Both the position numbers and the translations under genes were made by a program. This document shows positions 22,346 to 45,539 of a DNA stretch of 64,000 bases, piece after piece. Each line of letters opens with the position of its first letter. Positions within the stretch are counted from its first letter, which is position 1. Location: assembly GCF_036324505.1 (NCBI RefSeq), contig NC_086366.1:4724427-4788426 (forward strand), read 5' to 3'. This DNA comes from Eleginops maclovinus (lineage: Eukaryota > Chordata > Actinopteri > Perciformes > Eleginopidae). The notes beneath the pieces were generated by a model. It had not been told where the DNA came from. It saw only the letters and a list, made by a program, of their open reading frames with translations, and ran no database searches.

Positions 22346-23497
22346 CTAGACGACAGGCTGTAGGAAAGTAAGGAGCACCTGGAGCAGGAGGCGGCAGGGC
22401 CACCAAGGAGAAAGGAGCACCAGTCGGCGGGACCCCCGACGGGACGAGCTGTTGTCGGTGGGGCCCAAGTTGGTACTGGCGTCTGCGGGACCCCCGAAGA
22501 GGTAGAAGATGGCCTTGGCGAGAACCCGGGTGTTACTGGCGTTGGCGGGACCCCCGAAGAGGCAGGTGCAGGGGCCGGCCGCACCACCGACGGGACATGA
22601 ACTAGAGTCGGCGGGACATGAGCTTGAGTCGGCGGGGCCCCCGACTGGACAGGGACATGGGTTGGTGGGACCACAAACAGAACAGGTGTCGGAGGGACCA
22701 CCGACTTGACGGGGTGAGGAGTTGGCGGAACCCCCGGCGGAACAGGTGACGGCGGGATCCCAAACGGAGCAGGTGTTGGCGGGACCCCCGACAGAAAAGC
22801 TGACGGCGGGACCCCCAACAGAACAGGTCTCCATGGGACCCCAAACAGGACAGGAGCAGGTGTTGGCGGGACCCCCATCGGAACAGGTGAAGGGGGGATC
22901 CCCAACGGAGCAGGAACCGGCGAGACTGGAGGCGACTGGACAGGCGATGCCGGAGTCGACAGGACAGGCCAGGCCGGAATCGACAGGACAGGCCGGAGTC
23001 GACTGGACAGGCCGGGCTGGTGTCGCCCGGGCCGCCGACAGGAGAGCAGGGGCTGGAGTCGGCCGGGCTACAGACAGGAGAGCAGGGGCTGGTGTCGGCC
23101 GGGCTACAGACAGGACAAGCGGGGCTGGAGTCGGCCGGACTGCAGCTGGGAGCATGCCGGCCAGGGCTTGGCCTGGAAACATGGCTGCTAGGGCCAAAAC
23201 TTCAGCGGGAAGCGTGGGTGCAGGAGGCTTGGCTGCAGGAGGCTTGGCTGTAGGAGGCTTGGCTGCAGGAAGCGTCATGGCTGTGACACGAGGTTTAAGG
23301 AAAGGATTGACAAAGGTCCTTAAATAGTCCGGCAGTGAGTTCTCGAACCATGGCTTGGCTGCCAATTCCCGGCGTGCATGAAGAAGAGCTTCATCCTGAG
23401 CTTCTTTAGAACCTGCTCTCCTCCACTCTCCATAAATACATAAAATGTTGTAGGAAAAATCCACAGGAGCATCCTCAAAAAGTACTGCTGGGTCCAT
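22346..23497 (-). CDS. Proline-rich gag-like ORF of the LTR element
   Basis: 383 codons from ATG 23497-23495. The first 70 or so residues look globular (MDPAVLFEDAPVDFSYN, then WRRAGSKEAQDEALLHA and KPWFENSLPDYLRTF). The rest is low complexity: Ala/Lys/Pro runs, several RPTPAPALLS units, then Gly/Pro/Cys/Ser repeats of the type VGGPANTCS. No protease, zinc knuckle or polymerase motif was seen. By position in the element it takes the place of gag, but homology to Gag is inferred only. The repeats come from a degenerate unit of about 30 bp in the DNA (ggcgggaccccc words), so other frames are also open and proline-rich. Confidence 0.6.
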   Translation of the reverse strand: MDPAVLFEDAPVDFSYNILCIYGEWRRAGSKEAQDEALLHARRELAAKPWFENSLPDYLRTFVNPFLKPRVTAMTLPAAKPPTAKPPAAKPPAPTLPAEVLALAAMFPGQALAGMLPAAVRPTPAPLVLSVARPTPAPALLSVARPTPAPALLSAARATPARPVQSTPACPVDSGLACPVDSGIACPVASSLAGSCSVGDPPFTCSDGGPANTCSCPVWGPMETCSVGGPAVSFSVGGPANTCSVWDPAVTCSAGGSANSSPRQVGGPSDTCSVCGPTNPCPCPVGGPADSSSCPADSSSCPVGGAAGPCTCLFGGPANASNTRVLAKAIFYLFGGPADASTNLGPTDNSSSRRGSRRLVLLSPWWPCRLLLQVLLTFLQPVV

Positions 23498-23515
23498 TTT
23501 TGGGTTTGGTCGTTC

Positions 23516-23930
23516 TGTCAGGGTTGGGGAAACAGGACCCAAGTGCAGTAAATCCAGGGGAAGCAGGTAAGGGTCAAAAACAAAAGCGAGCTTTATTCAA
23601 AAGCTGTTGACGACAACACGAATCAAGGGGAACACAGGACATGAAAAACACTTAGCTCCAGACATGAAGGGCGACAGGAACAGGCAGGTAACATGGACAA
23701 GATCAGGGAAGAAATGACGACGACCGAACAACAGACAAAAGGGAAACAGGGACTAAATGCACATGGGGGGAGGAGAAACACAGGAGCAACAGGTGAGCAC
23801 AATGACACAGTCAGGCACAGGAGGGAAACGCAGACAGGAGTGAAGCTTAGCATGACAGAAGTGGGGAAAACATTTCAAAATAAAACACACAACACAAGGA
23901 CATGACAGATACGAAACAAGGATCATGACA
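23516..23930 (-). repeat. 5' LTR
   Basis: 415-bp terminal direct repeat matching 21222-21637. The usual tRNA primer-binding site starting TGG is not obvious next to it. Confidence 0.85.
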
Positions 23931-24214
23931 AAGTGTCGTTGGAAGATGATTTGAGCTGTTGGAAACTATAGATCCTCAGGGAGATGTCTGAAAAGAAACA
24001 CAGGAAGGGAATATTAACATTTTTCTTTGTCCAAACGAGCAATATTCTTGGAAGATGTGCAAATATCTCAGATTCTCTAGAGATAATGCCGGCAGGTAGT
24101 GAGATCTAGGACAAAACACACAGAGAAACACACACGCTTGCTAAAAATATATACATACACACTTGTTTGTACCACTTTTCGGGACACAGTCGTCTTTTGA
24201 GAGAAATCAGAAGA

Positions 24215-24660
24215 AGGTGGAAGGAGGACTCAGATATTTACTTAGATAAAAGTACAAATACCACAAGTCTGGGTTTCAAAGGTTTGCTTCAGTTAAAGTA
24301 CAATAACATCCAAATATACTTAAAGTCCCAAAACATAAAGTACTCTTTATACCATTTTAGCAATCATATATTTATCACTACATAACAATTAGTGATCCAT
24401 TAATGTGTGCACACTTTTTATTTTGAAGCGACTAAATGTGGAGCTAACTTTCTCACTATATAATATTTAGTCATATTTCAAGTAAATTACATTTTGTATT
24501 AAAAATAGAGTAGAAGTATGAAGTAACACACAATGCAAATACTCAAGTACTTAAAAAATGTACCTGAGTAAAAGTACTTTTAACGACTGCTTTCAATATA
24601 TTCCAATACATTGTTATTAAGTACAGATACTAGTAATGTTTCCACTACAGCATTGTTCTA
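24215..24660. mobile_element. Decayed non-autonomous element ('aagtaaaagta' family)
   Basis: Starts gaggactcagatatttactt and has agtaaaagtacttttaac near 24570. The same vocabulary occurs at 4990, 31095, 34965 and 44870. Probably hAT-like, by general resemblance only. Confidence 0.45.
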
Positions 24661-25143
24661 ATTACTGTGGCTGATTCCTAATGATATCAACACGCACAGA
24701 GTCCTGTCTTTGTAGTTTGATTTCGTGGCGGTTACTTCGATTTTTAACTTTGCTGTATTTCCTATTTTTCTCCATACTGACCTAGGCCTGTCCTAAAGCA
24801 TACATGGTGCTGATGATAAACAGCAGGAGTCCAGATTGGTTGATGAGCAGGTATTTACCTGAGGGGGTGTTGGGGTGAGGGCTCCAATCAGGGGACCCCG
24901 CTATGGTTGTCTAAAGATACAAGTGAAGAGATGCCCGACAACAGGTTAGCTTTGAGTCAATAGAAGGAGAAGATGTGTGATTCAGTTCGAGAAGCAAAGG
25001 AGTTATACTGAAGTAAAAGTACTGAAGCGGCACGTCTGAGCTGTTATATTTTATTACAAATTTGAAATACAGCACATTACTACTGTCAAATGGACAAAAA
25101 GCTACCGGTAATTCATCCTTTTGAAATGATAAGTTTAATTTAA

Positions 25144-25258
25144 TTTATTTTATTGTTAAACAAAGGGGTGTTTTTTTGTCAAAGTCACCATGTCAGATGT
25201 TTTTAAGTGGTATTTAGAATAATATTATGGCATATCCTAAGGAATTTGTCTCTTTATT
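25144..25258 (-). other. Candidate scn2b polyadenylation signals
   Basis: Two AATAAA hexamers on the minus strand, about 125 and 235 bases after the scn2b stop. In A/T-rich DNA these can occur by chance, so this is a guess without transcript data. Confidence 0.25.
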
Positions 25259-25382
25259 TATGGAATATGGTAGTTATACTGCTACAGGAGAGATATCTGT
25301 CAAAGCAGCTTCTCAAAACAGAAACTGTTAACTAATAGATGTACTATCTAGTTCCTGCTTGAGGAAGAAAGGATGAGATTTC

Positions 25383-37461
<12,079 letters not shown>

Positions 37462-37970
37462 CTTCCGGAGAAAAAAAACGGAGCCTTTACCTCTGGCAAA
37501 AAAAACGTATACGGAAAACACAGCGGGAATTCAGCTCTTGCGTTAAAATGCTAAACACTGTATTTTTGTTGTGGTTTTTACAGGCAGGACATGGCTGGCA
37601 GTGTCTGTAGCCTTATGGCAGTTTGGTCTCATGGTTGTCGGTGCGTTGGCGGAGGAGGAGGGAGGGCAGGACAGGAAGTGGAATAAAATGGAGGACATCT
37701 GCCTCACCCACAGGTTGTAAACAAATGACCTGTAGGGCGTGATGAGTGCGCTTAAGAGCAACACATGCGTAGCTACATGGAAACTGGGAAAAACGCGAAG
37801 AATAGATGAATTATTGAAGAGAAAAGCACTATAGATTTTTTTCCAATTCAGGGTATAAGGTACACAAGGCTCTGGTACGCAAATTCAGTTCATTTTACCA
37901 TGTTCATTTATGACACCTATTAGCAATGTGCAATAAAATAAAATGATCATTGGTTATTGTTAGCTATTTA
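37462..37970 (-). promoter_or_regulatory. scn2b upstream region, probable promoter
   Basis: Directly upstream of the scn2b ATG. No TATA box or start site can be chosen. It ends at the palindrome at 37975. Confidence 0.35.
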
Positions 37971-37974
37971 TGCC

Positions 37975-38136
37975 ATAGTCTCTCAAACAAACTGAAGTGA
38001 GATATTTGTGTTACAGTACCTTCATCCAAATCATCAAGGAACCAAATAAAGGAATTGAAATATATATATATATATATATTTCAATTCCTTTATTTGGTAA
38101 CACAAATATCTCACTTCAGTTTGTTTGAGAGACTAT
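37975..38136. repeat. Long palindrome (hairpin) upstream of scn2b
   Basis: 37975-38013 and 38098-38136 are perfect 39-bp inverted repeats. Inside them, accaaataaaggaattgaaa (38041-38060) is mirrored by its complement ending 38097, around a central (TA)n. A 27-base segment (38014-38040) is present in the left arm only. Confidence 0.95.
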
Positions 38137-38149
38137 ATTTATATATATA

Positions 38150-40224
38150 CACACACACACACACAGACCATCGATAAAACCTCTTCAGGATGCTTTGATC
38201 GGCTTCTTTAACACTTTTAGATTTTTCCTTATTGTGTTCATGTACTCTACGTGTGTATTTCAGGTGGGCGTAGCAGCTACTATGTTTTGGATTATCTTTT
38301 CATACCAACATAGATCAATTGTGTGTGTGTTTTGGGTCATTAGGATGAGGAGTTCCCTCTCAGAGAAACCACACTGCCGTGCAGACAAACTATAAACTAA
38401 ACACAGACCAACCCAACCTCCCTCCTGATCATTCCCCAATCCATCCTTGGTGGGAGGCAGAAGGAGAGGATACTGGGAAATAAAAACCCTAAGTGATAGT
38501 CACAGGGTTCATCTTCAATTCTACCTTTTATATTGTTACTTATAGGAGGCAAAGAGTCTGTGATCTGCTCTTGAAAAAAGAGAAGCTGCAGTGAGTCAGT
38601 TGCCAAATCCCAAAGTCCCCTCTGAACCCTAACGCTTGAAAACCCTCTGGGATTTATTTGGTGGTAAGAGCTTGAGTGCAAGAGGTCGTAAAAGGCTCAA
38701 CATGGAATAAATAGGAAGGGATAACAGTGCGCTTCACACTCAGTGCATCTCTTTTAAAGTATTTAGATGATCTTTTGGCCCTTCTTCAAATCCACAGGCT
38801 CTGATTTCTTATATAGGCCACACCCGAGTCCCACAGCTGACAGTGAATAGATAATCATGTGTTAGCAGGGCAGGGGGAAAACAATCAAGACATACTCAGC
38901 CACAACATTGGATGAAGACAGGCAATTCAAGGATCAATCCTCTAGTCTTTTGCCTTGCAGAATAAAACAGAAGTAAATGTAAAATAGTCAAATCACATCT
39001 GCATCAATTAGGAAAATCTTTTTAGCAAAAGGCTTTGCCGATGAATAAACCAGATGTGCTTGCAAAACCGTCTTCTTAAATCCATGTTAAGGTAGTGTTT
39101 ATTTAAAAATGTAGATACCAGCGTACACAATGCAATGAATTGTGGGTAACTCACTTAGAAAAAGTCTACAGGAATGTAAACTTAAGGAAAATGTGCAAAT
39201 GCTTTGTTTTAAAGCTGTTGTTTTAGTGTCTGTAATTTCTCAGGAGTAAAGGGAGTGCTCCACCTAGTGTTTCATAAAATAAAATACATCTCCTTATGGT
39301 TTGGCAAAAACAACAGTAAAGCAGGGAAAATGGTTAATGAAGGGCTCTTTTTAACTGTCTAGTGGTATAGAATATCAAGGCAAAAACAGACGCAATATTG
39401 CATAGCGGGATTCACATGTATGTGTAACCATTTTAAGCAAAATAATACAATTCAAATGCTGTTAAACTACCTGACTAACTTTTGTTTTGGTCATACAATT
39501 AGTCAATTTGACTGCCAAGCAACTCGATTGAATGAATTAGCCTGTAAGCTATTTTGTTAATTGCACAGGAAGTTAGCTTTGTACTTCCTGTCAGAAATCT
39601 GCCACAAAAGACAAAAGGGAAGCAGGAGTTTGGCAAACACAGATCACTCAGGTTCCAATATGAAGGCGCTACCTTCTGTTTGAATTGCGCACGTGGAAAC
39701 AAAGCGTAAAGGGACCCAAATGTCAGATAAAGAGTCATCATGACCTAATTTGAAATCCTACGCCTTTGCAGACTTAACCGCAATGTCCCACAAAGTTCAT
39801 GAGTGTGTGAAACAGACTTCATGATTTCTTTGATCAGACAGATTTTTAAGCAAAGATGTGGGAAGACTGGATAGAGGGAAGAGCAGGGGAGGATTACATA
39901 ATCTAAGGAGTGACTGAGGGAGCCAGTTATGTAATGCAGGAAGAGAGAAAAGGCACTTAAAGGAGTGGTTAAACACATTAAGCCATTAGGAGCAGGGTGA
40001 AGATATTCCCAGTCTGCGGTTAGCTTCACAATGCTGCTGACTAATGAGAAAGAGCTCATAGAAACTCTACAGGGAGTCAGTACAGTGAGTGAGTGCTTAA
40101 AGGCTGGACACGGTACATTAATACACCTATGTGACTTATGCAACATCCACATCTGTTTCTCATTTGATTATTATATCCTGTTAAGACGCATCCTCAGTGT
40201 CTAACGTGGTTTCTTCGATATCAC
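38150..40224. other. Upstream of scn2b, no gene seen
   Basis: No exon-like ORF or clear element recognised. Confidence 0.45.
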
Positions 40225-40279
40225 AGTAGTAGTAGTAGTAGTAGTAATAGTAGTAGTAGTAGTTGGTGCTGTTGTTGTT

Positions 40280-40347
<68 letters not shown>

Positions 40348-40363
40348 TGGTGCTGTTGTTGTT

Positions 40364-40407
<44 letters not shown>

Positions 40408-40420
40408 TGCTGCTGTTGTT

Positions 40421-40455
<35 letters not shown>

Positions 40456-40468
40456 TGCTGTTGTTGTT

Positions 40469-40500
<32 letters not shown>

Positions 40501-40513
40501 TGCTGTTGTTGTT

Positions 40514-40554
<41 letters not shown>

Positions 40555-40567
40555 TGCTGTTGTTGTT

Positions 40568-40611
<44 letters not shown>

Positions 40612-40633
40612 TGCTGTTGTTGTTGTTGTTGTT

Positions 40634-40692
<59 letters not shown>

Positions 40693-40822
40693 TGGTGTTG
40701 TTGTTGTTGTAGTAGTAGTAGTAGTAGTTGCTGTTGTTGTTGTAGTAGTAGTATTAGTAGTAGTAGTTGCTGTTGTTGTTGTAGTAGTAGTAGTAGTAGT
40801 AGTAGTAGTTGCTGTTGTTGTT

Positions 40823-40857
<35 letters not shown>

Positions 40858-40876
40858 TGGTGTTGTTGTTGTTGTT

Positions 40877-40938
<62 letters not shown>

Positions 40939-40960
40939 TGGTGTTGTTGTTGTTGTTGTT

Positions 40961-41022
<62 letters not shown>

Positions 41023-41029
41023 TGCTGTT

Positions 41030-41067
<38 letters not shown>

Positions 41068-41086
41068 TGGTGTTGTTGTTGTTGTT

Positions 41087-41172
<86 letters not shown>

Positions 41173-41296
41173 TGCTGTTGTTGTTGTAGTGGTAGTAGTA
41201 GTAGTAGTAGTAGTAGTAGTTGCTGTTGTTGTTGTAGTAGTAGTAGTAGTAGTAGTTGCTGTTGTTGTTGTAGTAGTAGTAGTTGCTGTTGTTGTT

Positions 41297-41328
<32 letters not shown>

Positions 41329-41389
41329 TGCTGTTGTTGTTGTAGTAGTAGTAGTAGTAGTATTAGTAGTAGTAGTTGCTGTTGTTGTT

Positions 41390-41433
<44 letters not shown>

Positions 41434-41455
41434 TGGTGTTGTTGTTGTTGTTGTT

Positions 41456-41517
<62 letters not shown>

Positions 41518-41524
41518 TGCTGTT

Positions 41525-41562
<38 letters not shown>

Positions 41563-41581
41563 TGGTGTTGTTGTTGTTGTT

Positions 41582-41667
<86 letters not shown>

Positions 41668-41791
41668 TGCTGTTGTTGTTGTAGTGGTAGTAGTAGTAGT
41701 AGTAGTAGTAGTAGTTGCTGTTGTTGTTGTAGTAGTAGTAGTAGTAGTAGTTGCTGTTGTTGTTGTAGTAGTAGTAGTTGCTGTTGTTGTT

Positions 41792-41823
<32 letters not shown>

Positions 41824-41974
41824 TGCTGTTGTTGTTGTAGTAGTAGTAGTAGTAGTATTAGTAGTAGTAGTTGCTGTTGTTGTTGTAGTAGTAGTAGTAG
41901 TAGTAGTAGTAGTATAGTAGTAGTATTAGTAGTAGTTGCTGTTGTTGTTGTTGTTGTTGTTGTTGTTGTAGTAT
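40225..41974. repeat. 1.75-kb (TAG)n/(TTG)n compound trinucleotide array
   Basis: Alternating blocks of TAG repeats and TTGCTGTTGTTGTTG or TTGGTG(TTG)n blocks. Every block keeps the same triplet phase, so the minus strand is open throughout as alternating poly-Leu and poly-Gln. Two adjoining segments of 495 bp (about 40880-41395 and 41396-41890) share all rare variants. Confidence 0.97.
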
Positions 41975-43071
41975 TAGACAAATGAATAAGTATAGGATGA
42001 TTGAATACTTTTGCTGTTAGTAGGTATTGCAGTAAGTGTAGTTACTGTTTGTTAGGTTGGCGACAGATTCCCAACTGATTTTGCTGCTGTGTGTCAAACT
42101 TGGGAAGTAATCTGCTTCAGTCAACAAAAGTAAAAGAACAATCTGTTACCTTGACTGTAATGTCTGTAGAGCTGATTGATTTGTACACCCACAGCCTTAC
42201 CAGAATTCCAATTGTCTCCTGGAAAACCTTCAATGGCATGTTGATGTGACTAATTGTTGGAGCAGATGTAGATATTTGCCTGTTTGTGTGCTCAATAAGG
42301 TAGATATATTGACTCGTCTGTGGGAAAACATGGAGCATATCGGTGTAAACAAGGGATTTTTGTCTCCAATGACCCTGAGAGTGAAGTGCTACTCAGTAAT
42401 TGATTGATTGATCCACTCTTGACACACAGGGTTAATCTACGCTTTGGTTTGGGTGGGAAATGGTGTGTGTGTGTGTGTGTGTGTGTATGCATTTTGGGTC
42501 TCTTACACCTGTCTTTGTCTGATTGAGTGTTGAGACGTTGACACTTGTGTACGTTATCTGCAGTTATTTCTGTCAGGGTGTTTGTTTGCTCAGCATTCTG
42601 TTTTCACTTACTCTTGCTTACTCTCAAACACCCTGTCAACAACCCTTTCTCTCCGTCAGCGTTTTTAGCGGACTCCTACACAAAAACAACATTTCCTGCA
42701 GAAGTCCAGATGCTCGTCTTCCTGGTCCTATTAAAAAAGGATGATATCATGTATTTTCTAAACATCATATGGATAAAGAATGTGCCCAAGCAGATCAGCT
42801 GAGTCTTAGGGTTGTGAACTCTTGATAAAGAGTAACTATACAATGTAATTTATCATTGTTTGGTCATAGGTAACTGTCTTTGAGTCTTAGTTCGAAACTG
42901 TCGCTCTCCATGGTGCTGAATGTTTCCACACAGCGATCCTAATGTGACGACTCTTACTGCACATTCAATATTCATTATTTTTTTACGGAGCTACAACAGT
43001 AAAGATCTCATGAAAACTACAGGTAAGATTCATCATAGTGAAGAAAATCAATGAAATAACACACACTGTTG

Positions 43072-43076
<5 letters not shown>
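41975..43076. other. No gene seen
   Basis: Unique-looking sequence with no recognised feature apart from the GT tract at 42462. Confidence 0.4.
42462..42486. repeat. (GT)n microsatellite
   Basis: Short GT tract. Confidence 0.9.

Positions 43077-43146
<70 letters not shown>
43077..43146. repeat. (CT)n(GT)n microsatellite
   Basis: CT repeat passing into GT. It forms a natural polypyrimidine tract for the acceptor-like site at 43161. Confidence 0.95.
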
Positions 43147-43161
43147 TCTGTTTCTCTGCAG

Positions 43162-43268
43162 GAGGAAGTGTTGCTATGACGAGCGGTCCTTTGTTGCTAG
43201 GCAGCAGGGATGTTGTGCACGATAGAGTCACTGCTGATCCGACTGTTGCTCCTTCAATACAAGCCGAG
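43162..43268 (+). other. Possible plus-strand exon, product unknown
   Basis: 107 bp framed by ctgtttctctgcag| and GCCGAG|GTAAGAGG, both strong splice sites. One frame is open (GSVAMTSGPLLLGSRDVV...), but I recognise no family and no partner exons. Confidence 0.2.
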
Positions 43269-44236
43269 GTAAGAGGCCCTGTGGAGGTAAAACACCTAAA
43301 GCGTTTCAGATATAGTGCCGGGGTAACGGGTAAAAGTAAAAAAACAACATTCAAACATTTATTTTAAGGTATTTGTTTTGGGCCACAGGGGGCCGTTATT
43401 ACAGATGTGTAGAGTTGAAAAGGGAAAACGGAGGGGATTTTAAAAAAACAGCTATAACACCTCACATAGTTTCCTTAACCAGATTTCACTCTTTCAATAA
43501 CCCTTATTGTGTTTTGATTGTGATCAAAGAATGTAATTTGCACACTTGTATAATTAATTGTTGTATCCATTGTTTATACATTTAGTTTTAGTGGTAAGTC
43601 GGTTTATTACAGTGTATTTAAAGTTATTCTGTATATTTTCTGTATACATATTCCCTATAAAATATCAATTTTTACTGTTGATATGTTTATATGTATTTAC
43701 TGTTTGTGTTTATTTACATTGTCTTGTTGTATTATGTGATTAACCCTTGTTAAATGCATTATAATTATTCTGCTGCAACACATTTAGTACATCTAATCTC
43801 ATCGTAACTCTAGAAAATATGCTTTTTAAGAATAGATACAGTACATGTTACATAGACGGTGTTTAATTTGGGAACTATAGCTGCCCTACAGATTCTGCTG
43901 CTATGTCTTTGTGTGTGTTGGTGCTTCTTAACGTTTAAAATGTAACATTTCTTAGTTTACGTTTCAATCAAACTGTAAATAAGACTAACGATAAACTTGT
44001 GCTATTTTCCATGCTTGATTTTACAATAAACACTGTAACATGTCAACATTTACCATGAGTGTACATGGTGGATGTTAACAGAAAACTACGGTTGCAGACT
44101 CAAATCGCTGACACTTACAATAAGTTTTTGTCTGGCTTTGAGTGAGCAAGAGTGGAAAATGCTGAACAAACAGGAAAAAAAAAGGAAAACAACAACAGAA
44201 ATAACTGGGCCTAATGTGTAGAGGTGTCAACTTGTC

Positions 44237-44356
<120 letters not shown>

Positions 44357-44869
44357 ACACGTCTGTAACTGTAGTTCTCGGTAGATCCAGCAGAGGGTGC
44401 TGTGACTCCATGATAAACACCGAAACGCTTTGAAATAAATCTGTCATCATTAAAACATGATTAATTCTTCTTCTCTCTGAACAAACTTCCTCTACAACTT
44501 TTCTTGAGCTTATTAAATCAGCATTCAAGCCAAAGATAAAATGCTCTTTAAAAAAAGTGTTTTACCGAGTCAGTTAATGAGGGTTTTACATTTGGTGTGG
44601 AGAAATATTCCTGGTAATAAATGTTTTCTTTATTTCTCTTAAATTTGACACGTTGGAGTCGGTTATAATATATTTTATTGTAATGGGTATTAAATGTGGC
44701 ATGCCAACATTAGCCTCTGTTGGCAGGCTGGCTGTATGTCATAGTTTTAATATTTAAGCCCCATACTGTGTTTCAGGGAGGAAGAAGATAATGAGGACAT
44801 TTTTTCCCCACTTGCTTCTGATGTTCACTGCAATTATGAGCTATTAACAATGGAAAAGCGTACTGTAGG

Positions 44870-45480
44870 ATTTTAAGGTACTTTTAATTGACCTGTTTTT
44901 CCATTTCTTGCTACTTTATACTTCTACTTTTTACTTTGCTATATTTATCTGACACCTTGAGTTACTTTACAGACTCCGGTTAATATATACATAAGGAAAT
45001 ACACTGATCAATTAACTTTGATGAATTATTATAGGTTAAGATATCTAGCACCAGTAGTAAAGTCACTTAAATGATCTTGACTTCAACCAGATTTGAGGAA
45101 CACATTAATGCATCAACAGTGAAAAAAGATGTCTAAAATCTGCTTTCATGTACTTGTAATTTGATACATGAAATATGGTTTGATGCCAATCCTTTTGTAC
45201 TGTTACTGAAGTCAGAGTTTAGCAGAAGTTTTACCTCCAAAAGTGTATTTTTACAACTTCGTATTTCTACCTTTAGCATTTCTTATCACAATTTAGTAAT
45301 TTAATAATCACGCACTATAAGTACTTTTGCTTTTGGTACACTACGTACATTTTGATGCCGATACCTAAGTAAGATTTTGAATTCCGGAGCGTTACTTGCA
45401 ACATGTTATTTGGTGTTTCTACTTTTGCTAAGGTAAAACATACGTCCTCCTCTATTGGTTATTACTATTATTTTCATCAA
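44870..45480. mobile_element. Decayed 'aagtaaaagta' family element(s)
   Basis: ggtacttttaattgacctg, cttctactttttactttgct and tatctgacaccttgagttac match the general wording of this family elsewhere in the window. Probably more than one overlapping insertion. Confidence 0.4.
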
Positions 45481-45539
45481 TTAACCCAACTTTTTTTCTC
45501 AATTTACTATTAATTAATATATAGGTTCAAATCTCTATT

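Larger units (their letters stand above)
21222..23930 (-). mobile_element. Complete non-autonomous LTR retroelement
   Basis: Two direct repeats of 416 and 415 bp, each starting TGTCAGGG and ending ATCATGACA, flank 1878 bp of G+C-rich internal DNA. Read on the minus strand, the 5' LTR is the high-coordinate copy. The gag-like ATG follows it by only 18 bases, and a polypurine tract (gagaggggggttc) lies just before the 3' LTR. No reverse transcriptase, integrase, protease or envelope is present, so it must depend on another element. The LTRs differ at roughly a dozen positions, so the insertion is fairly recent. I saw no convincing target-site duplication. Confidence 0.85.
23931..25382. other. 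scn2b 3' flank with a decayed dispersed element
   Basis: Holds the probable scn2b 3' UTR at its upper end. From about 24215 to 24660 is a copy of the 'aagtaaaagta' family (gtaaaagtactttta near 24570). No gene otherwise. Confidence 0.5.

Noticed and set aside
22114..22905. Second proline-rich ORF (VPPTPAP repeats) in the LTR element
   Set aside because: It overlaps the gag-like ORF in another frame, starts inside the repeats, and its repeats are the same DNA repeat read differently.
21217..23935. Target-site duplication for the LTR element
   Set aside because: The bases before 21222 (gactg) and after 23930 (aagtg) do not match well enough to call.
40221..41981. 586-codon minus-strand ORF of Leu and Gln runs
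   Set aside because: It is the translation of a TAG/TTG trinucleotide array. It has no unique sequence, start context or neighbouring exons.
42983..43354. Minus-strand reading over the orphan exon that contains GSAVTLSC, like an Ig strand
   Set aside because: No second cysteine motif, no clear splice sites on that strand, and an adjacent CT microsatellite dominates the frame.
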